19,704 bases of DNA from Oscillospiraceae bacterium (GCA_900768245.1 CAAGCE010000154.1:1-19704); one strand, 5' to 3'. Shown: positions 9,030 through 16,416, numbered from the stretch's first letter. Notes: generated by a model from the sequence alone, not told the origin. Numbers and translations are program-made.

Positions 9030-9421
9030 CTCTTCCGTTTCATATTTTTCTTTTCAGCCCTGCGCTCATCTTCAAGCTGCTTGATATGAATAGCTCTGAC
9101 AGTATCGTGTATCTCAATTTCTTCGGGAAGATATTCCATTCTCCTGCGCTGATTGGAGATATAGAATTCCGAAACGGTTGCGGCTATCTTTTCAAAGCCC
9201 ATACCGTTATATTTCAGAAATCCAACCGCAGCAAGCGGAGCTATGAGCGCAATGGTGATATACACCAGAATATCCGTAGATATGAATTTGCTTCCCACAA
9301 GGAAAACGAGAACCGCCACAACTATCATGAGTACGGAGCAGATAAGCTGACGGCTGTTCATGCCGAAGAAAAACTGCTCCTTGTACTCGGTTACGTCATG
9401 TGGTACATCAGCTTTTATCAT
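9026..9421 (-). CDS. PrgI family membrane protein of the conjugation channel
   Basis: A 131-aa protein with the PrgI hallmark near the N-terminus (ADVPHDVTEYKEQFFFG) and two membrane segments at about residues 25-43 and 51-68, followed by a cytosolic tail with basic residues. PrgI proteins are VirB3-like partners of VirB4 in Gram-positive conjugative elements. I chose ATG 9421 because family members begin with this MIKADVP-type sequence; the frame stays open to a TTG at 9448, an unlikely start. It overlaps the upstream small gene by 14 bp and the downstream virB4 by 4 bp, so all three are translationally coupled. Confidence 0.93.
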   Translation of the reverse strand: MIKADVPHDVTEYKEQFFFGMNSRQLICSVLMIVVAVLVFLVGSKFISTDILVYITIALIAPLAAVGFLKYNGMGFEKIAATVSEFYISNQRRRMEYLPEEIEIHDTVRAIHIKQLEDERRAEKKNMKRKR

Positions 9422-9641
9422 CTGTATCACCAAATTCCATCTGCTCAAAATCTTCTTCAGCAGCCTCGGTCTTTATCCCGACCATTTCAGCCTGTGTATT
9501 GTTGTGGTACTGCTCGATAAGTCTTGCGATTTTCCCGTTGCAGGAATTGTTCTCCTGCAGCATATCCTTTACCTTTGCAATACCGTCCAGCACTCCCATA
9601 TCATACTGGGAAAGGGACATAAGTGCTTTCATTGAAACCAT
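9408..9641 (-). CDS. Small acidic hypothetical protein in the transfer operon
   Basis: A 77-aa protein, not recognised. The sequence is soluble and helical, with an acidic C-terminal tail (EEDFEQMEF...DTDDKS) and no membrane segment. The ATG is preceded by AGGAGGA, lying within the last codons of the TrbL-like gene, so translation is coupled. Its 3' end overlaps prgI by 14 bp. Such small genes between virB6-like and prgI genes are common in conjugative elements of Clostridia; a role in channel assembly or gene control is only a guess. Confidence 0.75.
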   Translation of the reverse strand: MVSMKALMSLSQYDMGVLDGIAKVKDMLQENNSCNGKIARLIEQYHNNTQAEMVGIKTEAAEEDFEQMEFGDTDDKS

Positions 9642-9645
9642 ATTT

Positions 9646-10476
9646 TTATCCTCCTAACGCTCTCTTGGTTATTTCACTTGCCTTTGAAACCGTAATGGCA
9701 AGCATTATTACGCAAAGCATGGGTGTTGCATACTGCATAATATTTGCGAGAAGTCCGTCACCAGCAAGTCCGCTTGCAAAATCAAGTGTCAGACTTGTGG
9801 AAATAGTGTTGAACGCTTCAAAGCATATTGCAAGCACTCCCCACTGCATTGATACAGCAGCAAAATTTTTGATGAAACTGATACCCGTTGAACGTGCCTG
9901 TGAATTTACCAACGTTGACAGCGCAACGGGCGAAATAGCCGTTAATATAGCCGTTTCAAATACCACGCCCAGCATAGATACCACAATTAGCGAATACATG
10001 ACAAACATCAGTATTATGAGTATCAGCAAAATAAAGCTCATACAGATATAGTTTATATCCAGCGTTCCCGGATCTATCGTATTTGCCGTTGCCGCCGCTA
10101 CGAATGATGAGCTTATGTTTGAGAATGCCGATGAAAAATCCACGTTCTGTTTCAGAAGCCCCGATACCGCACCGACTATGTTATCCACATTCTGAACAAT
10201 AAGTGCGCTGACAACTAGCTTCATTGCAATTCGTATCGCACCTTCGATACCGCCGTGAAAGTCAATGTTGGCACAGTATGTAAATGCTTCCATTGCAAAG
10301 AACAGCGTAAGAAGTGCCGTTCCCGCCGCTTCAAAAACATTTATCGCCGTGCCCATACTTGTTGTGGCATCAAAACCTGCGATAGTTTGTATCACATTTG
10401 CAAAACCGTCCGCTTCTGTCTGCAAAAGCTCCTGTGCTTCAGTAAAGGCGGTTTCCCAGAAGCTTGGCTCCGCCAT
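9646..10476 (-). CDS. TrbL/VirB6-like polytopic conjugation protein
   Basis: A 276-aa protein with several hydrophobic segments, at about residues 43-62, 83-105, 142-173, 176-190, 204-222 and 247-263. This is the profile of the TrbL/VirB6 subunits that form the inner-membrane part of type IV secretion channels. It lies directly between a Maff2-like gene and a PrgI gene, the usual order in CTn/ICE transfer modules of Firmicutes. The ATG has a consensus GGGAGG at good spacing; the sequence GGAGGAATGAATTATG at this start recurs exactly at 18876. It has no cleavable signal. The assignment rests on topology and context rather than on a catalytic motif. Confidence 0.82.
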   Translation of the reverse strand: MAEPSFWETAFTEAQELLQTEADGFANVIQTIAGFDATTSMGTAINVFEAAGTALLTLFFAMEAFTYCANIDFHGGIEGAIRIAMKLVVSALIVQNVDNIVGAVSGLLKQNVDFSSAFSNISSSFVAAATANTIDPGTLDINYICMSFILLILIILMFVMYSLIVVSMLGVVFETAILTAISPVALSTLVNSQARSTGISFIKNFAAVSMQWGVLAICFEAFNTISTSLTLDFASGLAGDGLLANIMQYATPMLCVIMLAITVSKASEITKRALGG

Positions 10477-10558
10477 AATTCATTCCTCCCTTCGCCCCAT
10501 AACAGAAGCCGGCAGAATACCGACCTCTGCCACGGGAAATCATATCTCGACTTTTGTA

Positions 10559-10966
10559 TCAGGATCCGCCGAGAGAAATTGTGGAAGGAACGATAGCTCC
10601 GACAGCTGCTATAATTGCGCCGCCGATAAGAGTCTGGAATCCTCTGGTCTTACCGTCTGCGTTATCGTCCTTGAAGCCGACACCCGTCTGAATGCCGCCG
10701 ACAACGGCAACAAGTGAGCCAAGTCCGATCACACCGGGTCCGAGAATGCCCATAATAGCGTCAATCATTCCCTGTGCGTCCGCTCCGTCACCTGCGGCGT
10801 GGACGTTAAGTGTACACATTGATACCGCCGCTGGGACGACAAGTGCCGCTCTGCCGAGCTTTGTGTTCATTGCTCTTCCGGCGGCATTTGTGGCTGCCAC
10901 CATTGTCCTTGCGCCCATGTCAGTGATCTTGTCATGGACGGCTTCGATTGAATTCTTGATGTTCAT
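10559..10966 (-). CDS. Maff2 family / VirB2-like small membrane protein
   Basis: A 135-aa protein whose C-terminal half (residues 66-130) has two hydrophobic segments at about 72-95 and 113-130, separated by a polar, glycine-rich loop with K-x-R-G-F-Q. This is the pattern of Maff2 proteins, which are found next to TrbL-like genes in Firmicutes conjugative elements and resemble VirB2/TrbC pilins. The first 58 residues are longer than in typical Maff2 proteins. They contain a basic stretch, a hydrophobic segment at 40-53 and a possible signal peptidase site after HAA (residue 58), so the mature protein would be about 77 residues. The ATG follows AGGAGGA. It is the first gene of the leftward transfer operon. 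Confidence 0.85.
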   Translation of the reverse strand: MNIKNSIEAVHDKITDMGARTMVAATNAAGRAMNTKLGRAALVVPAAVSMCTLNVHAAGDGADAQGMIDAIMGILGPGVIGLGSLVAVVGGIQTGVGFKDDNADGKTRGFQTLIGGAIIAAVGAIVPSTISLGGS

Positions 10967-11081
10967 GCTGAACTCCTCCTAAAAATGTTGTAAAATATTT
11001 ATATAAACAAGCTCCGCCTGGATTTACACGCACGTTCATGTATTACTTTTCTGCCGAATCCGAGCCTTGCATTGGTGCGAT

Positions 11082-11129
11082 AAAAAAGGGACTTCAAGCT
11101 ATACGTTTCCGTATAACCTAAAGTCCCTT
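11082..11129 (-). terminator. Rho-independent terminator (leftward) ahead of the transfer operon
   Basis: Read on the minus strand: stem AAGGGACTT/AAGTCCCTT, an internal loop, a second stem TATACG/CGTATA, and a TTTTTT run. It lies 116 bp before the Maff2 start codon. It either ends a lost upstream gene or acts as an attenuator on the transfer operon. No intact leftward gene immediately precedes it. Confidence 0.75.
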
Positions 11130-11210
11130 GACTGTTACATATTCCATTGAATATGCCTATTCGGCTTTTTCAGAAGCTCCGAAATTCGTTTCATCTGTTC
11201 AACGGAAAAT

Positions 11211-11239
11211 TTGACAACCAATACAAAAAATATTATTAT
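11211..11239 (+). promoter_or_regulatory. Sigma-A-type promoter of the sigma-factor gene
   Basis: TTGACA at 11211-11216, a 17-bp spacer, and TATTAT at 11234-11239. This is a full -35 match and a 5/6 -10 match at ideal spacing, about 70 bp upstream of the ATG. Confidence 0.8.
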
Positions 11240-11280
11240 AAAATCACCAACCTTTTTGAAAAGCTCCGCACTATATTAAC

Positions 11281-11292
11281 AAGAACGTTCTT
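11281..11292. promoter_or_regulatory. 12-bp palindrome AAGAACGTTCTT in the sigma-gene leader
   Basis: A perfect palindrome between the promoter and the ribosome binding site of the sigma-factor gene, where a repressor could block transcription. A near-identical 12-mer (AGGAACGTTCTT) lies at 15330-15341. It is not an SOS box, because the 4-bp centre between GAAC and GTTC is absent. Confidence 0.4.
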
Positions 11293-11309
11293 AAAAGCGA
11301 GGAAAAGCA

Positions 11310-12380
11310 ATGGATAAGCAAAAAGCTGACGAACTCATATTCTCATACATAAGGAAGATATTCGGATTTGCAATGTCGAAGCTGTCCAAGATCGACGAGG
11401 CGGAAGAGCTTGCGGCGGAGATAACCTTTCAGGTATATTCGTCTTTACTAAGACAGGATACAGTCGAAAATCCCGACGGTTACATATTCCGCATCGCACA
11501 AAATGTTTATGCAAAGCATATTGACGTAAAAAAACTTACTGCCTCTGTTGACGGCATCGAATATCTGCCCGACAGCAATGATTTTACGCTTGATATTCTA
11601 AACAGCGAAAGCTATGGCATTCTCAGACGTGAGATAACCTATCTTTCCAAAATTCAGCGTGAGATAATCGTTCAGCATTATTTTCATGACAAAAAGGTCA
11701 GGGAAATTGCGGCAATGCTTTCTCTTAATGAAAACACGGTCAAATGGCATTTGACCTGCTCACGGAAGGAGTTAAAAACAGATATGGAACAGACAAGAAC
11801 AACAGGTGCTCTCGGCACTGAACCGATCCGATTTGTTGATATGGGACACTGCGGTGAATCCGCAGGCACACGGGATACATCTTACTATTTGTCGAAGGTC
11901 ATCACTCAGAATATTGCTTATGCGGCATATCATCAGCCGAGAAGCGTAAACGAGATAGCCGAAGAACTTGGCATCAACCCAATTTTTGTAGAGGACGAGG
12001 TCACTGTCCTTGAAGAATACGGCTTTATGGACAAGCTCAAAAACGGAAAATATCTCACAAACATTCTGATCTATGAGCCGAATGCAAAACGCACTGAAAT
12101 ATACAAAGAGATCGATTCCAAATTTTCAAAGCTTTTTGCGGAGAAATTTTTTGCTCCGATACTTGAAAAAATAACGGTGATCCCCGACTGGCTCAACGTT
12201 CCCGACAATGATATAAACCTTATGAAATGGTCGCTTGTAAGCTTTATGGCACACAAACTTATAATTTCGGACAGCAATGACCTTACAAAATTTTATGTAA
12301 AGCGTCCCGACGGCGGAAATTATATAGCTTTTGCAACTCTTGATGTCAAATCGGACAATACCAAACCGAATAAATATTGA
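11310..12380 (+). CDS. ECF-like sigma-70 family RNA polymerase sigma factor (ends at in-frame TGA)
   Basis: Residues 8-75 fit sigma region 2 (with DEAEELAAEITFQVY and a PDGYIFRIAQN stretch). Residues 105-155 fit sigma region 4, with a helix-turn-helix at V-R-E-I-A-A-M-L-S-L-N-E-N-T-V-K-W-H-L. A winged-helix-like extension follows at about 197-252 (NEIAEELGINPIFVEDEV), which is unusual for a plain ECF factor. The protein presumably directs RNA polymerase to dedicated promoters, perhaps those of the surrounding element. It has its own strong promoter and a GCGAGG ribosome binding site. Codon 357 is TGA, and the same frame continues with coding-like sequence to 12899 and then a terminator, so the gene is probably a broken 529-codon gene. 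No anti-sigma gene is adjacent. Confidence 0.85.
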   Translation: MDKQKADELIFSYIRKIFGFAMSKLSKIDEAEELAAEITFQVYSSLLRQDTVENPDGYIFRIAQNVYAKHIDVKKLTASVDGIEYLPDSNDFTLDILNSESYGILRREITYLSKIQREIIVQHYFHDKKVREIAAMLSLNENTVKWHLTCSRKELKTDMEQTRTTGALGTEPIRFVDMGHCGESAGTRDTSYYLSKVITQNIAYAAYHQPRSVNEIAEELGINPIFVEDEVTVLEEYGFMDKLKNGKYLTNILIYEPNAKRTEIYKEIDSKFSKLFAEKFFAPILEKITVIPDWLNVPDNDINLMKWSLVSFMAHKLIISDSNDLTKFYVKRPDGGNYIAFATLDVKSDNTKPNKY

Positions 12381-14150
12381 TACTGCGGAGATATGGAGAG
12401 GTGCAATTTTTCCGACGGAATATGGTGGAAAAGCTGGCAGCTCGATCACAATTGGACGGGCAGGGATAAACGCTGGCATGACAATCTTACGGAGGATTAT
12501 GACAAAATGTATTTTTGGCTGAAAGATCAGCTTCCCGAAGCGCAGTCCAATGCCGAAAGCTACGCACGTCTGCTTGAAAAGGGCTATCTTTTGAAAAAAT
12601 CGGACAGCTATCAGTGTGAACTTATTATCTGTGACAGTGAAAAGAAGTGGCTGAACTATATCCCGAACGCCTCCGAGGAAATTATGGAACTGGCACGTCA
12701 ATACACAGCTGAGGTCGAAAAAACCGAGCTTATCGGTCAGCCGAAACATATGCATGAGCTGATAAAATGCATGAACAAGTCGGCGGCATGGTCGCTCCAG
12801 ACAAGAGTAATGGAACATCTGATTGATATGGGCGTTCTGAAACAGCCGACAGATGAGCAGGCAAAGGGACTTTCCACTATTATGTTTATGGGTGAATAAA
12901 AAAATGGGGACTGCTGCAGTACAAGGCTGCGGCGGTCCTTTTTTTAAACTGTAATATTCAAACGTTTTGATCTCATCCTTTTCCTTATCGAAAAGATTCA
13001 CCCGTTCTCTGCCCTGACCGTGCTCATAAACCTTTGTACCCTTTGTGGCGTGTGGGTGTCGGGTATTGTATGATTTTGAAAGCTCCTCGCCGCTTCTGCT
13101 CTGCTTTATATTTCCCGAACTGTCATATACGGAATACTTTCTTTCCATATCCAGCTCGGCCTTTATAGACTTGCCGCCGTTTATGATCTCGCAGTCGGAC
13201 TTATCAAGTCGGATATAGTCCTTGCCCGATGTATTGGGTACTCTCAAAAAATATGTATTTTCATCGGAAAGCTCGGGAACAAGAAGATTTTTTATATCCA
13301 TAGAAATTGTATTATCCGTAACATCTATGCGATACTGCTCGCTTTCAGAAAGAGATTTTGCATATTCCTCTCTTACGCCTGCAATCTTATCCTCGATATC
13401 CGTACTGTAAAACACCGCCATTCCCTTATCCGTCATTGTAAACTGTATATCCAGATCACCGAACTCCGCAAGCTTTGCAAGCTCCTGTGCTTCTTCATCT
13501 GTTACAATGTATGCGGCATATTCAGGTTTATCCAAAGGGGAAAACTGGTCATAGCGAACAACATCAATGTTATTTATCTCTTTCAGCTGCGCCCGCACAT
13601 CTTTCATCGCCTTAATATACTGACCTTCAAATTCTTTCGGAACAACCGTCATATATTTTCCTTCATCTGTTCTGAAAGCGAAAAGCGGAATATCATAGCT
13701 GCTCATAATATCGGAAGTGACCTTCATTTCTTCCTCGCTTATCTTGTCATTTCCGTCTTTGAGGATAAACGAATCGGGCTTTATCTCAATCTCCTTTGAC
13801 AGCATGTGCTGCGTGGCAATACCCACAAGATTTTTCTGTGACATCGGGACTGCAACATAAACGCTGTTATTGTCCTCAATACCACCTGTAAAAAATGTAC
13901 CGCCCATTTTCTTCATATTCGCTTCAAACTGCGGCATAAGGTCTTTGGATATTGGCAGATATTCAAAGTTCATTCCCAGCTGTTGGAGCTTTTCAAAATT
14001 CTTCTTTGAAAGCTTTCCCGTTTTTATCTTGGGCTGCTTCGGCGGTTTTGCATCTTTTCTATACTGTCGGTTTCGCTCCATGTTGGCTATGAATTCAAGC
14101 AGCTTCTGTATGAGGGAAGCGCATACGGAGCAGGCATCATCTCCGACCAT
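12126..14150 (-). CDS. Transfer-associated hypothetical protein, native N-terminal ~400 aa only
   Basis: The frame is open for 674 codons, but only residues 1 to about 400 (14150 down to about 12947) look native. After that it reads backwards through the terminator and the sigma cassette, giving Cys/Phe/His-rich text unlike the rest. The native part starts with a short N-terminal helix, then a Lys/Pro-rich linker (about 33-47) and a domain beginning KLSKKNFEKLQQLG. This loosely recalls the DUF3801/PcfB proteins that precede VirD4 in conjugative elements (low confidence). Two or three similar alpha/beta units may follow. The ATG overlaps the upstream lipoprotein stop (TAATG), so the two are coupled. 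The natural 3' end and any VirD4 gene beyond it are missing. I infer truncation by the sigma cassette. Confidence 0.6.
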   Translation of the reverse strand: MVGDDACSVCASLIQKLLEFIANMERNRQYRKDAKPPKQPKIKTGKLSKKNFEKLQQLGMNFEYLPISKDLMPQFEANMKKMGGTFFTGGIEDNNSVYVAVPMSQKNLVGIATQHMLSKEIEIKPDSFILKDGNDKISEEEMKVTSDIMSSYDIPLFAFRTDEGKYMTVVPKEFEGQYIKAMKDVRAQLKEINNIDVVRYDQFSPLDKPEYAAYIVTDEEAQELAKLAEFGDLDIQFTMTDKGMAVFYSTDIEDKIAGVREEYAKSLSESEQYRIDVTDNTISMDIKNLLVPELSDENTYFLRVPNTSGKDYIRLDKSDCEIINGGKSIKAELDMERKYSVYDSSGNIKQSRSGEELSKSYNTRHPHATKGTKVYEHGQGRERVNLFDKEKDEIKTFEYYSLKKGPPQPCTAAVPIFLFTHKHNSGKSLCLLICRLFQNAHINQMFHYSCLERPCRRLVHAFYQLMHMFRLTDKLGFFDLSCVLTCQFHNFLGGVRDIVQPLLFTVTDNKFTLIAVRFFQKIALFKQTCVAFGIGLRFGKLIFQPKIHFVIILRKIVMPAFIPARPIVIELPAFPPYSVGKIAPLHISAVSIFIRFGIVRFDIKSCKSYIISAVGTLYIKFCKVIAVRNYKFVCHKAYKRPFHKVYIIVGNVEPVGDHRYFFKYRSKKFLRKKL
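12393..12899 (+). CDS. Probable C-terminal part of the sigma factor beyond the in-frame TGA
   Basis: This is the same reading frame as the sigma gene, separated only by the TGA at 12378-12380 and four codons. The ATG given at 12393 has GGAG only 2 bp upstream, too close for good initiation. A later ATG at 12508 has GGAGG 11 bp upstream and could allow re-initiation. The translation is soluble, with D-x-W-x-x-x-W and Trp-rich N-terminal text and a helical C-terminus (DMGVLKQPTDEQAKGL). It looks like the missing C-terminal domain of the long sigma protein rather than an independent gene. A terminator begins 8 bp after its stop, confirming the end of the transcription unit. Confidence 0.65.
   Translation: MERCNFSDGIWWKSWQLDHNWTGRDKRWHDNLTEDYDKMYFWLKDQLPEAQSNAESYARLLEKGYLLKKSDSYQCELIICDSEKKWLNYIPNASEEIMELARQYTAEVEKTELIGQPKHMHELIKCMNKSAAWSLQTRVMEHLIDMGVLKQPTDEQAKGLSTIMFMGE
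12908..12945 (+). terminator. Rho-independent terminator of the sigma-factor unit
   Basis: GGACTGCTGCAG pairs over 12 bp (two G-T pairs) with CTGCGGCGGTCC around a 7-base loop, followed by seven Ts. It begins 8 bp after the stop codon. Confidence 0.92.
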
Positions 14151-15049
14151 TATTCAGACACCTCGCTTTCGGATATTTCCGGTTCTGTAATCACAGGATC
14201 TGCATACAGATTTATTATATCTTCCTTTGTGCAGCCGTAGGAATACGGGGACATATTGAACATCAGCGATGCGTCCGTATCAATATCCTTTTCCACGGAC
14301 TTGCTCCAGAGGTTGGGAATATCCAGTTTCAGCACACGCCTTATACCAACATCGTCAAGGAAATATCCCGGATAAATCTCCTCATGTGCATAGTCCGAAT
14401 AGTTGTGAGAGAGTTCCGATGTCGCTTTCAGAATATCCCTCTGTCTGACCATAAGGTCCTCGTTTTCACTTTCATAAGTGACCTTGTATCTTGATGTGTC
14501 AATATACAGAAAGTGCGTTCCGAAAACAATGCTCCTGTCCTCGCCGTTATCCTCTCCGAATATTTTATTCTCAATATCCGAATAGCTGACCTTTCCGTTT
14601 TTATGGTCCTTTACATAGTTTATGGAGTTTGATGTATGACCGAAATTGTAGTACAGCTCTTCGGGCGTTGTTCCGATCTTGCCGCACATCTCCTCGGCAG
14701 TCAGACCGCTGTTTTCCGCCCAGACCTCCATAAGCTTATTGGGGTCAAGCCTTATGAGGTAAATCGCCCTGCCGTCAATCTCACGGTTTATGTTTATGTC
14801 CTCGTTGTAGAAGATCTCCCACATTTCGGGCTGGATAAGACCGTCCTTATCCAGTCCGACAGTTCTTGCATAGTAGTGGTAATCGGGAAGGTCGGGAAAC
14901 TTATCTTCGTTGCCTATTCCGTTTTCAAACCAGTCCACAAGAGCGTTATGCTCCTGCTCTTCGGGAGTAAGCTCGGGTTCATTGCTCTGTATACAGCCCG
15001 TGAATATGAGCGGCAATGCAAACAGTGCCAACAATTTTTTATTCTTCAT
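14150..15049 (-). CDS. Hypothetical lipoprotein coupled to the truncated transfer gene
   Basis: A 299-aa protein beginning MKNKKLLALFALPLIFTGC: a basic n-region, hydrophobic core and a lipobox-like F-T-G-C with the lipidated cysteine at residue 19. It should therefore be anchored outside the membrane. The mature part is acidic and soluble with no catalytic motif that I recognise; it ends in a Glu/Ser-rich tail (EPEISESEVSE). The ATG has GGAGGA at good spacing. Its stop overlaps the next start by one base (TAATG). Position in the transfer region suggests a surface role in mating or exclusion, but nothing in the sequence shows this. Confidence 0.8.
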   Translation of the reverse strand: MKNKKLLALFALPLIFTGCIQSNEPELTPEEQEHNALVDWFENGIGNEDKFPDLPDYHYYARTVGLDKDGLIQPEMWEIFYNEDININREIDGRAIYLIRLDPNKLMEVWAENSGLTAEEMCGKIGTTPEELYYNFGHTSNSINYVKDHKNGKVSYSDIENKIFGEDNGEDRSIVFGTHFLYIDTSRYKVTYESENEDLMVRQRDILKATSELSHNYSDYAHEEIYPGYFLDDVGIRRVLKLDIPNLWSKSVEKDIDTDASLMFNMSPYSYGCTKEDIINLYADPVITEPEISESEVSE

Positions 15050-15263
15050 CTCGGTGTCCTCCGTTATTTTTCTTTAATTTCGTTATATCACACTCGATTT
15101 TCAGAAATCGGCAGCTTTTTACGGAGCGGAAACGTCGTCAAAGTGCGCCAAACGCTGCGAAACGTTCTCAAACATCACCTAAAATGAAGAATATTACGGG
15201 TATATTCATTGGCAATTCATAGAATTTTTGTGCCTAAATATTTTGTAAACAGTTTTGGGGCAT
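15050..15263. promoter_or_regulatory. Leader region of the lipoprotein operon with inverted repeat
   Basis: Upstream region of the leftward lipoprotein gene. It contains CGATTT-TCAG-AAATCG (15095-15110), a 6-bp inverted repeat beside a candidate minus-strand -10 (TATAAC at 15082-15087). No convincing -35 is seen. Further upstream, at 15121-15165, ACGTTT/GCGTTT-like words recur. Confidence 0.3.
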
Positions 15264-15295
15264 AAAAAAGACGGCTGAGAATTTTCTCAACCGCC
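15264..15295 (-). terminator. Rho-independent terminator of the hydrolase gene
   Basis: On the minus strand, GGCGGTTGAGAA pairs over 12 bp with TTCTCAGCCGTC, followed by TTTTTT. It lies about 67 bp after the hydrolase stop codon and separates this unit from the lipoprotein operon. Confidence 0.88.
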
Positions 15296-15361
15296 CTTTT
15301 GGTTCAACCTATTTCAACAATATACATTGAGGAACGTTCTTCCTTACTGTACGGAAACCTA

Positions 15362-16330
15362 TTATGAATTAAGTCCATTTTCCGCAAAATAATCGCATAC
15401 GCCGTCTTTGACAAGCTGTCTGTCCTTTCCGCCGAAACCATGTCCCGCCCCTTCAACAATTGTGAGGGAAGCATCGGGGAAGCTATCTCTGATTTTCTCC
15501 GCATAAGAAACGCTGACAACAGGGTCTTTATCTCCCTGATAAATAAGAACGGGATTTGTAAATGCGGAAATATGCTCATAGACATCATATCTCGGAACGC
15601 CGTCATAGAAGGTTTTTGACAGTTTCAGTCCCATAAAGTCAAACGGTTCCTCCATTTGGTCGGTGTTCATGGAAAGCCACTGATCGGGTATGCAGAATGC
15701 AGGATAGATCAGGAACATTCCTGCGATCCTGTCGGGCATTTCCGCACCTGTCAATGCAGAAACAAAGCCACCCTGACTTTCGCCGTAAAGGTAGAGCTGC
15801 GAGCTGTCAACACATTCTGTCTGTGAGATCATATCAATAACGTGCCTGAGGTTGTCCTGTTCGGTCTCAATGCTCATATCAACGGAATCACCGCTGCTTT
15901 TGGAACGGCTGCTGCCTCCGCAGAAATCATATGTATATGCTGCGATGCCGTTTTCGGCAAACGACATTGCTATATCCTTCATATCATCTCCGATGCAGTT
16001 GTAACCGTGGCTCAGAATTACAGCAGGGTGCTTTTCCCTGTTGTTTTGGGGAGTGTAAAGAGTACCGAATATATCCACATCATCGTATGTGCAGTGAAGC
16101 TCATCGGCAGAATACTGGCATGGATATGTAACGGGCGGCAATGCTTCTGTCACGGTAGTTTCCATTGTTGTTTCCTCCGTTTCGGCAAGAGTTGTTTCCG
16201 TAATTGCGGCAGAAGTATCGGCATCAGAGCTTATGGGTTCCGATGTATTTTCAGCGGCACCGCATCCACTTAAACTCAATGATAATAAACCTGCCGCCAG
16301 AACTGTTCCTATTCTTAAATTGCTTTTCAT
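15362..16330 (-). CDS. Secreted alpha/beta-hydrolase lipoprotein (esterase or S33-type)
   Basis: A 322-aa protein with an N-terminal signal and lipobox LSGC (lipidated Cys23), then a Thr/Glu/Ser-rich linker (about 29-66) lifting the enzyme from the membrane. The hydrolase domain shows the oxyanion-region H-G-Y at 108-110, nucleophile elbow GESQGG with Ser185, a likely acid Asp269 in GDKDPVV, and His297 in GAGHGFGG. This complete triad resembles cinnamoyl/feruloyl esterase-like or serine aminopeptidase S33-like proteins; the substrate cannot be told from sequence. The ATG is preceded by GGAGG. It forms a single-gene unit with its own promoter and terminator, so it looks like cargo or a host gene rather than a transfer component. 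Confidence 0.88.
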   Translation of the reverse strand: MKSNLRIGTVLAAGLLSLSLSGCGAAENTSEPISSDADTSAAITETTLAETEETTMETTVTEALPPVTYPCQYSADELHCTYDDVDIFGTLYTPQNNREKHPAVILSHGYNCIGDDMKDIAMSFAENGIAAYTYDFCGGSSRSKSSGDSVDMSIETEQDNLRHVIDMISQTECVDSSQLYLYGESQGGFVSALTGAEMPDRIAGMFLIYPAFCIPDQWLSMNTDQMEEPFDFMGLKLSKTFYDGVPRYDVYEHISAFTNPVLIYQGDKDPVVSVSYAEKIRDSFPDASLTIVEGAGHGFGGKDRQLVKDGVCDYFAENGLNS

Positions 16331-16387
16331 AGCTTTTCCTCCATTTTAAGCTGATTTGCTGTTTTATGGTATCATTGGTATATTTTT

Positions 16388-16416
16388 ATTATATCAGAAA
16401 AATCACTGTAATTCAA
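16388..16416 (-). promoter_or_regulatory. Sigma-A-type promoter of the hydrolase gene
   Basis: On the minus strand: TTGAAT (16416-16411), a 17-bp spacer, and a perfect TATAAT (16393-16388), about 55 bp before the ATG. Confidence 0.85.

Larger units (their letters stand above)
10967..11309. other. Intergenic control region between transfer operon and sigma gene
   Basis: This stretch has no recognisable complete gene. It holds the leftward terminator, the rightward sigma-gene promoter, a 12-bp palindrome, and a 46-codon leftward frame (about 11139-11276) without a convincing start. That frame ends in KKPNRHIQWNM just upstream of the terminator and could be the 3' stump of a lost gene. Part of it is read from the AT-rich promoter and may be spurious. 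An AT-rich TTTATATAAATATT stretch about 25-35 bp before the Maff2 gene could hold its promoter, but no good -35 is visible. Confidence 0.45.

Noticed and set aside
8350..9084. Plus-strand open frame of 244 codons rich in Ser, Thr and Val
   Set aside because: It is the mirror of the low-complexity Val/Thr/Glu region of VirB4; it has no ribosome binding site and lies antisense to a well-supported gene.
11281..11292. LexA/SOS box
   Set aside because: Gram-positive SOS boxes need GAAC-N4-GTTC; here the two halves abut with no centre.
12378..12380. TGA as a selenocysteine codon or whole-genome TGA reassignment
   Set aside because: No selenocysteine-type hairpin is evident right after it, no redox motif surrounds it, and other genes in the window use TGA as a normal stop.
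15304..15606. Minus-strand open frame of 100 codons within the hydrolase gene
   Set aside because: Alternative frame of the hydrolase, with no ribosome binding site and no domain.
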